From an uncultured Collinsella sp. (GTDB lineage Bacteria > Actinomycetota > Coriobacteriia > Coriobacteriales > Coriobacteriaceae), in the NCBI GenBank assembly GCA_958435945.1, contig CAUBIC010000002.1:1-64000 (forward strand): 64,000 bases of DNA, in the 5' to 3' direction. Below, piece after piece: positions 43,486 to 51,883 of the stretch (the first letter of the stretch is position 1; the number at the start of each line of letters is the position of its first letter). A program made the translations under genes and the position numbers. The notes beneath the pieces are model-generated. The model had not been told where the DNA came from, did no database searches, and saw only the letters and a program-made list of their open reading frames with translations.

Positions 43486-44055
43486 ATGGCGGAAGACAAG
43501 CACATGACGCTGGCCGAGGCCGTGGCCCAGGTGCAGCGATCCGTGGTGGTGCCCAAGGCACGCTACAACGCCCACGGCAACTTCTACTACCGCTCGATGG
43601 AGGACATCGTGGCGGCGCTCAAGGAGCCGTGCAAGGAGGCGGGAATCGCTTTCACGCTCAACGACAGCATCGTGCAGATCGGCGAGCGCTACTACGTCGA
43701 GGCCACGTGCCGCCTGTTCTTCGAGGACGGCCACGGCGATCCCATGGACGTGACGGCCTACGCCCGAGAGCCTTTGAGCCAGAAGGGCATGAACGAGGCT
43801 CAGGTCACGGGCAGCGCATCCAGCTACGCCAGAAAGTACGCGCTTTGCGGCGCGTTCGACATCGACGGCACCTCAGACCCCGACACGCTCATGGGAACCG
43901 AGAAGCCCGCCGAGAAGGAGCCGCCCGAGTTCGGCCAGTTCATCGCCAAGTGCAAGAGCTGCGGCACCTCCTACCAATTCGAGAGCCGCCAGCAGTACGA
44001 GCAGTTCAAGGCGAACCCCGGGTGCTGCCCGTCCCCCGCGTGGCAGGTCGTGTAG
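43486..44055 (+). CDS. ERF-family single-strand annealing protein
   Basis: The 189-residue protein has the ERF pattern ending in the diagnostic VTGSASSYARKYALCGAFDI then DGTSDPD. A short Cys-containing tail (CKSCGTSYQFE, then CCPSP) may bind zinc. It anneals complementary single strands and probably works with the SSB at 44407 and RusA. Confidence 0.85.
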   Translation: MAEDKHMTLAEAVAQVQRSVVVPKARYNAHGNFYYRSMEDIVAALKEPCKEAGIAFTLNDSIVQIGERYYVEATCRLFFEDGHGDPMDVTAYAREPLSQKGMNEAQVTGSASSYARKYALCGAFDIDGTSDPDTLMGTEKPAEKEPPEFGQFIAKCKSCGTSYQFESRQQYEQFKANPGCCPSPAWQVV

Positions 44056-44058
44056 GCC

Positions 44059-44406
44059 ATGCAAGACCTCTACGCCGAGCGCATGCAGCTCTTCGACAGG
44101 CTCATGGACGAGCTTCAGGCGCTGCGCAACAGCGGAAGCCAGTACGCCGAGAACGAGGCCGAGTACCGCAAGGCGCTGCGCATCGCGATCCTTGAGGAGC
44201 GATCCAAGGGAACGCCAGTGACGGTGATAAGCGACCTCTGCCGAGGCCGTGAGGACATAGCCGAGCTGAAGCAGCGCAGGGACTGCGCCGAAGCGCTCTA
44301 CAAGGCGAGCCAAGAGGCGATAAACGTGTACAAGCTCAAGATCCGAACCGTCGACGAGGACATAAAGCGCACCTGGTCGAACGGGACCGGCGAAGGGAGT
44401 TACTAA
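44059..44406 (+). CDS. phage coiled-coil protein of unknown function
   Basis: The 115-residue protein is helical with heptad-like segments (RMQLFDRLMDELQALRN, then AELKQRRDCAEALYKASQEA). It sits between the annealing protein and SSB, directly abutting the SSB start. Confidence 0.65.
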   Translation: MQDLYAERMQLFDRLMDELQALRNSGSQYAENEAEYRKALRIAILEERSKGTPVTVISDLCRGREDIAELKQRRDCAEALYKASQEAINVYKLKIRTVDEDIKRTWSNGTGEGSY

Positions 44407-44970
44407 ATGTCGATCAACCGAGTGAACATCAGCGGCAACTTGACCCGCGACCCCGAGCTGCGGGCTACCCAGGGCGGCATGCAGGTTCTGGGCTTTGGCG
44501 TGGCCGTCAACGACCGCCGCCGCAACCAGCAAACCGGCGAGTGGGAGGACTACCCGAACTTCGTGGACTGCACGATGTTCGGCAACCGCGCCGAGAGCAT
44601 GGGCCGCATCCTGCACAAGGGCATGAAGGTGGCCATCGAGGGCAAGCTGCGCTATTCGAGCTGGGACAAGGACGGCCAGCGCCGATCCAAGCTTGAGGTG
44701 ATCGTGGACGAGATCGAGCTCATGAGCCAGAAGCAGGGCCAGCAAGCGCCGCAGGGATACCAGCAGCAGTACGCGCCGCAGCCCGCCCCGCAGACGGCAC
44801 CCCAGCAGTGGAACGCGCAGCAGGTCTATCAGCAGCCCCCTGCGCCGCCGCAGGGCTACCAGCAGGCACCCGCCCAGTACGCGCCGCAGCCCGCCCCACA
44901 GACGGCGCCGCAGCAAGCGCCCATGCCGCCCGCCCAGGAAAGCCTGTACGACGGCGACATCCCGTTTTAG
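44407..44970 (+). CDS. ssb: single-stranded DNA-binding protein
   Basis: The 187-residue protein has an N-terminal OB fold (NRVNISGNLTRDPELRATQG) typical of SSB. A Gln/Pro linker contains two near-identical copies of QYAPQPAPQTAPQQ. The conserved acidic tip DGDIPF recruits partner proteins. It likely serves phage replication and annealing. Confidence 0.93.
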   Translation: MSINRVNISGNLTRDPELRATQGGMQVLGFGVAVNDRRRNQQTGEWEDYPNFVDCTMFGNRAESMGRILHKGMKVAIEGKLRYSSWDKDGQRRSKLEVIVDEIELMSQKQGQQAPQGYQQQYAPQPAPQTAPQQWNAQQVYQQPPAPPQGYQQAPAQYAPQPAPQTAPQQAPMPPAQESLYDGDIPF

Positions 44971-44983
44971 GGGCGATGGCGGC

Positions 44984-45634
44984 ATGCAGGTACTGGACTC
45001 GCTCATAGACGGGCCGCTTAGGCTGCGCAACCGCAGGGAGGGCGACGAGCTTATCGGCATGATCGTCCGGTACCTGCGAACTGGCGAGCAGCCCGAGCCT
45101 CGGACGGACGCCCAAGAGGCCGTGCTGTTCGCCGTGCAGCCCGTCATGGAGACCTCGCGCAAGCGCATCGTGGCGGGAGGATCGGGCGGCAAAGCGGCAA
45201 GCAAACCCGAGAGCAAACGGGCAAGCGAAACGGGAAGCAAACCGCCAAGCAAAAGCGGAAGCAAAACGCAGAGCAAAGCGGCAAGCAACGATGCAAGCAA
45301 ACCCGAGAGCAAACGGGCAAGCGAAGAGGAAGAGGAAGTAGGAAGAGGAATTAAGGAAGAGGAGAGAGGGAGCAAGGCGCGTTTCCGCGCCCCCTCTCCC
45401 GAAGAGGTCGACGAGTACGCCCGAAGCTACGCGGAGGGCAAGAGCCTCGACCTCGCCTCGACCGACTTCGACCCGGAGCGCTTTGTCGACTTCTACGCCC
45501 AGAAGGGCTGGATGGTCGGAAAGGCGAAGATGAAGGACTGGAAGGCCTCGGTGCGCATCTGGGTGCGCTCCTCGAAGCCAAAAAACGGCATGGCAAAGGA
45601 GGTGCCAGACGATGGATTTTCGGCCTACGACTGA
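44984..45634 (+). CDS. phage replication-associated protein (DUF6291-like)
   Basis: The 216-residue protein has an N-terminal DUF6291-like helical part (RREGDELIGMIVRYLRTGEQ), a Ser/Lys-rich repeat linker (about 64-112) built from near-identical 33-nt DNA repeats, and a C-terminal segment FVDFYAQKGWMVGKAKMKDW seen in replication initiation proteins. It precedes the DnaC-like loader and overlaps it by 23 nt. Confidence 0.72.
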   Translation: MQVLDSLIDGPLRLRNRREGDELIGMIVRYLRTGEQPEPRTDAQEAVLFAVQPVMETSRKRIVAGGSGGKAASKPESKRASETGSKPPSKSGSKTQSKAASNDASKPESKRASEEEEEVGRGIKEEERGSKARFRAPSPEEVDEYARSYAEGKSLDLASTDFDPERFVDFYAQKGWMVGKAKMKDWKASVRIWVRSSKPKNGMAKEVPDDGFSAYD

Positions 45635-46325
45635 GTGCCCGCACTGCGGCGCGACCCTCAAGGCCCGCACCACGCGGCTCGCTGGGCGGACGCTGTTCTG
45701 CGGCTACGAGCAGTGCGGCTGCGCAGGTGCCGAGGCCGAGCGCGAGAAGGAGCGCCGGGCCGAGGCCGAGGCCGCGCGTAGAGCCGTCCGCGACAAGGCC
45801 GAGCGCGACTGGAAGCGCGCCGGCGTTCCCGAGCGCTACGTGAGCCTCGACCACCCATTGGCCGCCGAGATCGCCGACGGCATGAAGAGCGGCCAGTGGA
45901 TGTACCTCTGGGGCGACGTGGGAACGCGCAAGACCACGTGCGCCGCAGCCGTGGCCAAGCGTCTTGCGGGAGGCAAGCGGTCGGTGCTCATGGCCCCGAT
46001 GTACCGCATCCTCGACGAGATCCAGCGCAGCTTTCACGACGGCGGCGACCCGCTCAAGCGCTACGCCGAGGTGCGCTACCTGATCGTGGACGACCTGGGC
46101 AAGCGCAGGCCCACGGGCTTCGCGCTCGATAGCCTGTTCAGCCTGGTCGACCAGCGCTACTCGGCGATGCTGCCCACGCTGGTGACCACGCAGTACAAGC
46201 CCAGCGACCTCGTGCGCAGGCTCGCCGAGCAGGGAGACCCTGACACCGCCAAGGCCATCGTGTCGCGGCTCAGGGGCGGCGCGAGGGTCGTGCACTTCGA
46301 CGGCCCGGACGGGAGGCTGCAATGA
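45612..46325 (+). CDS. DnaC-like replicative helicase loader ATPase
   Basis: The 237-residue protein has an N-terminal Cys cluster (CPHCGATL, then CGYEQCGC) that may bind zinc. A DnaC/IstB AAA+ core follows: Walker A YLWGDVGTRKTTCAAAV and Walker B LIVDDLGKRRPTG. The usual third glycine of the P-loop (GxxGxGKT) is Arg, which may weaken ATP use. It likely loads host DnaB at the phage origin. Confidence 0.85.
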   Translation: MDFRPTTECPHCGATLKARTTRLAGRTLFCGYEQCGCAGAEAEREKERRAEAEAARRAVRDKAERDWKRAGVPERYVSLDHPLAAEIADGMKSGQWMYLWGDVGTRKTTCAAAVAKRLAGGKRSVLMAPMYRILDEIQRSFHDGGDPLKRYAEVRYLIVDDLGKRRPTGFALDSLFSLVDQRYSAMLPTLVTTQYKPSDLVRRLAEQGDPDTAKAIVSRLRGGARVVHFDGPDGRLQ

Positions 46326-46777
46326 TCCTCGATGCGGGCATTTTGCGCGGCTACCCCAAGGAACGCGCCGAGCTTTACGGCAAGCCGCACCTGGGGGCGC
46401 GCTACACCCACGGCAAGGCCTACGAGGCGCTGTCGCCCCGATGCTGCATCTGCGGCAGGCGTGCGGGAAGCGTGCACCACGTGGCGCACCGCTCGTGGGG
46501 CGAGACGTTCCGCCTGGTGACCCCGTGCGGCACCTGGGACTTGCGAAGCCCGCTGTTCTGCCTGTGCGGCAGCGGCACCACCGGATGCCACGACAAGTTC
46601 CACGGCGGGGCGCGGCTCAAGGCCGAGTGGCGCTGGCGGCATCCGGTCTACGAGGAGGCCTGGTGGACGGGCCAGCTGTTGCAGGTCTACGAGCCGCACG
46701 ACCCCGGCCTCTACGAATACGGATATTGGCTGATCACAGACCGTGACAGCAACGAGATGATACGAGAAGGGATATGA
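46322..46777 (+). CDS. HNH-like zinc-finger phage protein
   Basis: The 151-residue protein has CCICGRRAGSVHHVAHRS followed by LFCLCGSGTTGCHDKFHGGA, a pattern of paired Cys and His as in HNH or His-Me finger nucleases of phage recombination modules (NinG-like in position). Overlap ATGA with the loader gene couples translation. Activity is unproven. Confidence 0.65.
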   Translation: MILDAGILRGYPKERAELYGKPHLGARYTHGKAYEALSPRCCICGRRAGSVHHVAHRSWGETFRLVTPCGTWDLRSPLFCLCGSGTTGCHDKFHGGARLKAEWRWRHPVYEEAWWTGQLLQVYEPHDPGLYEYGYWLITDRDSNEMIREGI

Positions 46778-46780
46778 CCC

Positions 46781-47176
46781 ATGGAAATCAAGACATGCGA
46801 GCAGTACGTGCTCGACCAGCTGGAGGAGGCGCGGGCTGAGCGCGATTGGCTGCGCGAAAAGCTTGAGCAGGCGCAGGACGAGGCAGAGGAGCTGCGCGGC
46901 AAGCTCATGGAGCGCGGCGAGCACGATGCCTCGAAGGTCGAGCAGGCCATCCGCAAGGAAGGCCGCCGTAAGCTCTACCGCGACGGCAGCGGCTACCGCA
47001 CGAGCGTGGAAGACGGCGGCAAGCTTATTCCGTTCTCTGACTGGTGCATCGAGCACGTCGGCTACTCAAGCCTGCGCTGCGGCATGACCAAGAGCGAGTT
47101 CATCGCCTACTTCGAGCCTGAGTTCCGAGAGGAGTACGACGAGCTGGTCAACGAGTGGAAGGCGGGCCAGGAATGA
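46781..47176 (+). CDS. phage coiled-coil protein of unknown function
   Basis: The 131-residue protein has an N-terminal coiled coil (RDWLREKLEQAQDEAEELRG) and a compact C-terminal part (FSDWCIEHVGYSSLRCGMTK). Its stop overlaps the next start (ATGA). Confidence 0.65.
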   Translation: MEIKTCEQYVLDQLEEARAERDWLREKLEQAQDEAEELRGKLMERGEHDASKVEQAIRKEGRRKLYRDGSGYRTSVEDGGKLIPFSDWCIEHVGYSSLRCGMTKSEFIAYFEPEFREEYDELVNEWKAGQE

Positions 47177-47388
47177 TACGCATCTATGAGCGCTCGCTTT
47201 GCCAGAGCTACGCGAGCGCCTACAGGGCTGGCATCAAGATCGGCGAGGTCGAGACGCGAGAGGACGCGCTGAAGCAGGTCGAGGCCATGACCGAGGACAG
47301 CTACCAGTGCTTCGCCGTCGACGATGATGGCACGTGCATCGACCTGACGGGCACGTTCCCCGGATGCCTCGCGGGGGTGGTGAAATGA
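47173..47388 (+). CDS. small phage protein
   Basis: A 71-residue alpha/beta protein (MIRIYERSLCQSYASAYRAG). Start and stop both overlap neighbours by ATGA, marking a translationally coupled cassette. Not recognised. Confidence 0.6.
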   Translation: MIRIYERSLCQSYASAYRAGIKIGEVETREDALKQVEAMTEDSYQCFAVDDDGTCIDLTGTFPGCLAGVVK

Positions 47389-47615
47389 GCTGCGAGTACT
47401 GCGAGGAAGGGCGAACCCTGTTCGCCAGTGCAGAGGGCCGCGCCTGCGACATCGACGACATATCGATAGAGCGCCTGTGCGTGCTCGGCAAGGAAGGCCC
47501 CGCGAAGGAGCCGTACGTGATCGGCATCAGCCTCTACAACGGCGACTACTGCTACACGAAGGACATCAGCTACTGCCCGATGTGCGGCGCGAAGCTCGGA
47601 GGCGATGGCGCATGA
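47385..47615 (+). CDS. zinc-ribbon phage protein
   Basis: A 76-residue protein with an N-terminal CEYCEEG and a C-terminal YCPMCGAKL, suggesting one treble-clef or ribbon zinc site. Coupled by ATGA at both ends. Confidence 0.62.
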   Translation: MSCEYCEEGRTLFASAEGRACDIDDISIERLCVLGKEGPAKEPYVIGISLYNGDYCYTKDISYCPMCGAKLGGDGA

Positions 47616-47821
47616 GCAAGGTCAAGTGCATGCGCTGCGACAAATGCGGCGAGTTGATTATCGGCGACGACCCCCACGGCACGTTCCGTGGGGCGCTTTG
47701 GCCCAGCGAAATCGAGAGCTTCGACCTGTGCCGCGATTGCAGCGTTGAGGTGCAGCGGTTCATTCACGGGAGAAACGAGGTGAAGGCTCATGAAGATCAA
47801 GAACACGATCAGGGAGATTAG
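47612..47821 (+). CDS. small Cys-rich phage protein
   Basis: A 69-residue protein with KCMRCDKCGELI and LCRDCSVEV, a likely zinc-binding knuckle, and an acidic/His tail. Overlaps the next gene by 32 nt. Confidence 0.6.
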   Translation: MSKVKCMRCDKCGELIIGDDPHGTFRGALWPSEIESFDLCRDCSVEVQRFIHGRNEVKAHEDQEHDQGD

Positions 47822-48038
47822 GAAGTACAGAACGCCGTCATGCATCAAGTGCATGCATTCGAGATTCAAGCCTTTCGACGGCACGATGATCTATTGCGCA
47901 TGCCCGGCGTTCCGCGACTACACGGAGCGAATGAAAGGCGAGACCCACGCCATCGCGAAATCTCGCCTCGTGCGCGGAACCAGGTGGTGTCGATTCGAGC
48001 AGAAACCGCCGAAGGCCGAGGACGGTGACGAGTCATGA
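47790..48038 (+). CDS. small Cys-rich phage protein
   Basis: An 82-residue basic protein with SCIKCMHSRFKPFDG and YCACPAFRDYTERM, a possible zinc site. The start inside the previous gene has weak support, but the stop overlaps the next start (ATGA). Confidence 0.58.
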   Translation: MKIKNTIREIRKYRTPSCIKCMHSRFKPFDGTMIYCACPAFRDYTERMKGETHAIAKSRLVRGTRWCRFEQKPPKAEDGDES

Positions 48039-48355
48039 AGACCATCGAGGCGCCGAAAATTATCGAGCCGTGGCGCATCATCTGCGCGGCTCAAAGCGAG
48101 CCTGATTACAGCGAAGAGCGCTACATGCTGATCTACGCCGGCGATGGAATCAACGACTATTACGACAAAGGCTATATCTTGCTGGAGGGCTGGCACTGCT
48201 CCTGCTACGACTGGCCCGAGGTCGATTGGGACGCCACCCATTACGAGGAAGACGAGCTGCTGAAGATTGCCGACATGCGCAAGCGCAACCCGTCGGACAG
48301 CGCCGAGCGCCGCTTCTTCATGCTCGTCGAGCAAGCATTGGGGGCGCACCAATGA
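48035..48355 (+). CDS. phage protein of unknown function
   Basis: A 106-residue acidic protein (YAGDGINDYYDKGYILLEGW) with a CSCYDWPE segment. Overlaps the methyltransferase start by ATGA. Not recognised. Confidence 0.6.
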   Translation: MKTIEAPKIIEPWRIICAAQSEPDYSEERYMLIYAGDGINDYYDKGYILLEGWHCSCYDWPEVDWDATHYEEDELLKIADMRKRNPSDSAERRFFMLVEQALGAHQ

Positions 48356-49504
48356 AGTACGTCTCGCTTTTCAGCGGCATAGAGGCCGCGACAGCGGCGT
48401 GGGAACCGCTTGGTTGGGAGCCTGTGTGCTTCGCCGAGTTCGACGAGTTCCCCAGCGCCGTTTTGGCCGAGCGGTACCCCGAGGTGCCGAATATCGGCGA
48501 CGTTACCAAGATGAACTGGAAGAAGTACCGCGGCAAGGTGGATCTGGTGGTTGGCGGAAGCCCGTGCCAGTCCTTCTCGATCGCGGGCAAACGGGAGGGG
48601 TTGCAAGGTGAGTCAGGACTTATGTTCGAGTACATTCGGGCGGTATGTGAGATACGTCCTCGATGGTTTCTTTGGGAAAACGTCCCGGGAGCGCTCTCAA
48701 GCGAGAATGGGGAGGCTTTCCGACAGCTCCTGTCCGAAATGGACAAGCTCGGGTACGGTCTGGCGTGGCGCGTACTCGATGCGCAGTTCTTCGGAGTGGC
48801 CCAAAGACGCCGCCGTCTCTTTCTTGTCGGACATCTTGGAGCCTGCCCCCCCCCGTCGGCGTACTCATTGAGCCGGAGAGCATGCGAGGGGATCTTGAAT
48901 CGAGCGCGGAAAAGAGGGCGAGCCTTGCCGAAGAGGCTGGAAGAAGCCCTCATAGCGCAGGCTTCAAGTACCACCAGGGAGCGGGCGCGGGAGGAGTAGG
49001 AGCGGAACCCGAGCAGTCCCCCACGCTCACCGCCGATTGGCACAACCCCGCCGTGTACCCCATCGACGAGCCGATAACGATGGCCGACCTCAACGCCAAC
49101 ACGGCGATCGGATACGACATGGTTGGCACGCTCAAGGTTGGCGGCGACGCGCCGTCGGTGTGCCTGTGAGCGCCTGCACGCTGCTCGTCCGCTGCGGATG
49201 CGCGGGCGGGGGCAAAGGAGCGCTGGTGAGCGATGATGTGTCGCTCACCCTCTCCACCAGCAACACCCAGACGCTTTTCAGCGAGGAAGGAGGATGCATG
49301 GTTGTGCGAAGGCTCACGCCGCGCGAGTGCGAGCGGCTGCAAGGCTTCCCCGATGATTGGACGAGGATACCCTATCGCGGCAAGCCCGCAGACGAGTGCC
49401 CGGACGGCCCGCGCTACAAGGCGATCGGCAACAGCATGGCCGTCCCCGTGATGCGGTGGATCGGCGAGAGGATCGCCATGGCCGAGGCGGGTGAGATCGC
49501 ATGA
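48352..49504 (+). pseudogene. C5-cytosine DNA methyltransferase with two frameshifts
   Basis: The motifs of a Dcm-type enzyme are spread over three frames. Frame 1 has motif I SLFSGIEAATAAW, the catalytic GGSPCQSFSIAG, ENV and QRRRRLFLVG. At a run of nine C (48846-48854) one base is missing; frame 2 continues LIEPESMRGDLESSAEKRAS to a stop at 49167. Near 49165 a second base is missing; frame 3 carries RRLTPRECERLQGFPDDW and GNSMAVPVM. With ten C the first shift is repaired. It is a pseudogene, a phase-variable gene, or partly a sequencing error. Confidence 0.8.
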
Positions 49505-49695
49505 GCTGCGACCCGTATAAATGGACGTGCGCGAGGTGCGGCAAAACGCACTGCAACCCGTTTTTCACGTGCTACCCGCGCGAGTTTTGGAAGGACAACA
49601 AGAAGCGTGTCGGCGAGGTCTGCGAAAAGTGCCGCAACGAAATCGACTATGACCAAGTTCGCCGCAGGAAAGCGAAGGCAGGCGAGGCCTCATGA
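49501..49695 (+). CDS. small zinc-finger-like phage protein
   Basis: A 64-residue protein with CARCGKTHC and VCEKCRNEI, a likely four-Cys zinc site, and a basic tail. ATGA overlaps at both ends. Confidence 0.6.
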   Translation: MSCDPYKWTCARCGKTHCNPFFTCYPREFWKDNKKRVGEVCEKCRNEIDYDQVRRRKAKAGEAS

Positions 49696-50045
49696 GCTAC
49701 GACATAAGGCTGTGCGACCCCGTGACGCACGAGACGTTGGAGGTCGATTCTCCGCATCTCATGGCGGGCGGAACATATGCCCTGGGAGGCACGACCGAGC
49801 TTTGGCTGAACGTGACCTACAACTACGCCAGGCACTACCGCTGCTTGGGAGAGCGCGGCATCCGCGAGATCTACGGGAAGACCGGGGCCGAGTCGATACC
49901 GATGCTCAAAGCAGCGGCCTTGAGGCTTGGCGACGATGTTTCCGACGACTACTGGGAGGCCACCGAGGGCAACGCCAAGCGGGCGCTGTTACAGCTGCTC
50001 GCCATGGCGAGGATGCGCCCCGATGGCGTTTGGGACGGTGATTGA
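49692..50045 (+). CDS. phage protein of unknown function
   Basis: A 117-residue alpha/beta protein (MSYDIRLCDPVTHETLEVDS then GGTTELWLNVTYNYARHYRC). No membrane segment. Not recognised, but the start overlaps the previous stop by ATGA. Confidence 0.65.
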   Translation: MSYDIRLCDPVTHETLEVDSPHLMAGGTYALGGTTELWLNVTYNYARHYRCLGERGIREIYGKTGAESIPMLKAAALRLGDDVSDDYWEATEGNAKRALLQLLAMARMRPDGVWDGD

Positions 50046-50046
50046 T

Positions 50047-50340
50047 TTGAGCATAGCCGGATACGAGCCTCGCGGCGGCTGGAACCTGCCGCCAGGCTGC
50101 TACGAGGGAGACCCGAACGCGCCGTGGAACCAGGAGGAGCCAGACCCGTGCTGGGACTGCGCGTGGTTCAAGGGCACCGACGGAGACGACGGCGTGTGCG
50201 GCCTTGAGCTGGAGGCCGCGATCGCCAACGAGGAGCTTGCGGGCGCGACGATGGCCGACGCGGCAAACAAGGCCGTCGACTGGGCGCTCGACCATCTGAG
50301 GGACGGGGGCGAGATCGCTTGCGAGCGCTTCAGGCCCTAG
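50047..50340 (+). CDS. small Cys-containing phage protein
   Basis: A 97-residue acidic protein beginning SIAGYEPRGGWNLPPGCYEG, with CWDCAWFKG and a late Cys. TTG 50047 is the likely start (GGTGAT upstream); an in-frame GTG at 50038 is possible. Confidence 0.55.
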   Translation: MSIAGYEPRGGWNLPPGCYEGDPNAPWNQEEPDPCWDCAWFKGTDGDDGVCGLELEAAIANEELAGATMADAANKAVDWALDHLRDGGEIACERFRP

Positions 50341-50351
50341 CCGCCTTGGCC

Positions 50352-50447
50352 GTGGCGCTGCTGCTGGCGGTGCTGGCCCTTGAGCTTTACGCGATCCGTA
50401 TGCTGGCGGCGGGGCTGGTGGTTCTGGCCCTGCTCGCCTGCGGATAG
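50352..50447 (+). CDS. very small membrane peptide
   Basis: A 31-residue frame (GTG start, TTG 50346 possible) is one hydrophobic helix or hairpin: ALLLAVLALELYAIRMLAAG then LVVLALLACG. No good ribosome site is seen, so it may be a shadow of coding bias. Confidence 0.35.
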   Translation: MALLLAVLALELYAIRMLAAGLVVLALLACG

Positions 50448-50458
50448 GAGGTGGGCGA

Positions 50459-50686
50459 TTGACCAACTTGGAGCGGTACTTCGGTTCGCCCGAGGCCGCG
50501 ATGCGCATGGAGGTGCGCATGCTGCGCGACGGGCGGCGGTTCAAAATCTCGCTGTGCGAGTGCGACCCCTTCACCACGTGCGCGTTCGCATCGCGCTGGG
50601 TGCGGGACTTCGGCTCATGGGGCGAGTACCTGGACTGGCTCAAGGCCGAGTACGACGATGGAACCATCAGGTGGGAGGACGAATGA
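50459..50686 (+). CDS. small phage protein
   Basis: A 75-residue protein (TNLERYFGSPEAAMRMEVRM) with a TTG start 8 nt after AGGAGG. A CECDPFTTC segment may bind metal. Its stop overlaps the next start (ATGA). Confidence 0.6.
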   Translation: MTNLERYFGSPEAAMRMEVRMLRDGRRFKISLCECDPFTTCAFASRWVRDFGSWGEYLDWLKAEYDDGTIRWEDE

Positions 50687-50799
50687 GCCGCCCGGGATGC
50701 AACTGGGGATGTCTGCTCGTTATAGCGGCATCCCTGCTAATAGACGGATTGACGCTGTGGGCGGCGGTATCGCTGGCCCGCATGATCATTGGAGGATGA
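50683..50799 (+). CDS. small membrane protein
   Basis: A 38-residue protein with one membrane helix (LLVIAASLLIDGLTLWAAVS). Position before the HNH/terminase genes does not settle a role. Confidence 0.55.
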   Translation: MSRPGCNWGCLLVIAASLLIDGLTLWAAVSLARMIIGG

Positions 50800-50800
50800 C

Positions 50801-50929
50801 ATGGGATACAAGAAGTTAATGGATGCAGCCGGTGCTGTCGTGTCCATGCTCGTGATGCTCTTCCTGGTGCTGCTCGTGTGCTACGGCATCGTGTGGTGCA
50901 TCGGCGGGATAGCGGCGATGCTGGCATGA
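50801..50929 (+). CDS. small membrane protein
   Basis: A 42-residue protein (MGYKKLMDAAGAVVSMLVML) with a strong helix (LFLVLLVCYGIVWCIGGIA). GGAGGATGAC precedes the ATG and the stop overlaps the HNH start. Size fits a small phage membrane protein, but holin function is not shown. Confidence 0.58.
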   Translation: MGYKKLMDAAGAVVSMLVMLFLVLLVCYGIVWCIGGIAAMLA

Positions 50930-51216
50930 GCGGCAACCCGCGCAACCGCAACGGCAACGCAAGGCGCAAGCTGAGAGCGAGGCTGAGGGCAGAGGGAAGG
51001 CCGTGCCACATATGCGGCCAGCCGATAGACTACAGCCTGCCGAGCGGCGACCCGTGGAGCTTCGAGGTGGACGAGCTGCTGCCCGTGTCGAGGGGAGGCA
51101 GCCCGCTGGACTACTCCAACGTGGATGCAGCCCACAGGATATGCAACCAGCGGCGCGGCAACAGGATGCCGGGCGACGCCAAGCAGTACCAGATACGCCG
51201 CACGCGGCTGTTCTGA
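50926..51216 (+). CDS. HNH endonuclease
   Basis: The 96-residue protein has the HNH arrangement: CHICGQPIDYSLPSGDPWSF, VDELLPVSRGGSPLDYSNVD then AAHRICNQRRGNR. Phage HNH proteins encoded just before terminase genes assist DNA packaging cleavage in HK97-type phages. A terminator follows at 51243. Confidence 0.88.
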   Translation: MSGNPRNRNGNARRKLRARLRAEGRPCHICGQPIDYSLPSGDPWSFEVDELLPVSRGGSPLDYSNVDAAHRICNQRRGNRMPGDAKQYQIRRTRLF

Positions 51217-51242
51217 GGGAAAACATAGCAATGCACCAATAG

Positions 51243-51278
51243 GGGCGCGGTCGTTTCGGCGGTCGCGCCCTTTCTTTT
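51243..51278 (+). terminator. terminator between early and packaging genes
   Basis: A 7-bp stem (GGGCGCG, 51243-51249, with CGCGCCC, 51264-51270) is followed by TTTCTTTT. It separates the small-gene region from the terminase genes. The rest of 51217-51439 shows no gene. Confidence 0.75.
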
Positions 51279-51439
51279 GGCCCCAAGCGCCGAAGCCGCC
51301 GAAAAGAGGCGGGGCGGTCGCCCCTCCCCCGGGTCGGAAGGCCACCCCGGCCGCCTAGGGCCGATTTCTCCCCGCCCGTTCCGAACGATTTCGCTATCTC
51401 ACGCCGCCATTACGATTCCCCGCGAAGAAGGAGGGAATC

Positions 51440-51883
51440 ATGGCCGAGAACATCGAGATGCCGCAGGAAGTGGCTAGCGACCCCGTGCAAGCCGCCATCT
51501 GGGAGCAGCTGACCGCGAGGCGCACGTTCGCGCAGGAGGATGCGCCGACGCTGGCGCTGCTCTGCTACTGGCACGCCGTGGCGAACCAGGCACGCGAGGC
51601 CATGGCCATCGGGGGCAACAAGATCGAAATACTCGACGCCACCGCATACAAGCCGATCAGAGGCAAGGGCGGCAAGCGGCTCAAGATGATGCGCAAGAAT
51701 CCGGCGCTGACCGTGCTGAAGGAGGCCAGCACCGAGATCAGAGCGCTGTCAGACCAGCTCGGCCTGTCCAAGTCGGCCCGCAACGTCACGGTGCAGCAGG
51801 CGCGACCCGCGAGCGCCCACGGCAAGCTGCTCACGCTCATGTTCGACGACCGCGAGACGCGTGCCAAGGCGGCAGGCGCGTGA
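51440..51883 (+). CDS. phage terminase small subunit (P27-like)
   Basis: The 147-residue protein is helical, with an N-terminal part rich in Ala and a C-terminal segment (EIRALSDQLGLSKSARNVTV) typical of P27-family small terminases. It recognises phage DNA and delivers it to the large subunit. AAGAAGGAGGGAATC precedes the ATG. The stop overlaps the terminase large gene. Confidence 0.82.
   Translation: MAENIEMPQEVASDPVQAAIWEQLTARRTFAQEDAPTLALLCYWHAVANQAREAMAIGGNKIEILDATAYKPIRGKGGKRLKMMRKNPALTVLKEASTEIRALSDQLGLSKSARNVTVQQARPASAHGKLLTLMFDDRETRAKAAGA

Noticed and set aside
45190..45330. Short direct repeats as CRISPR or origin iterons
   Set aside because: They are in frame and encode the Ser/Lys linker of a phage replication protein; a coding repeat explains them, though an origin role is not excluded.
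43873..45375. 500-codon minus-strand frame over ERF and SSB genes
   Set aside because: Leu/Arg-rich translation typical of antisense GC-rich DNA; crosses several coupled phage genes.
50352..50447. Holin gene
   Set aside because: Only 31 codons with no ribosome site; retained as a low-confidence peptide without assigning lysis function.
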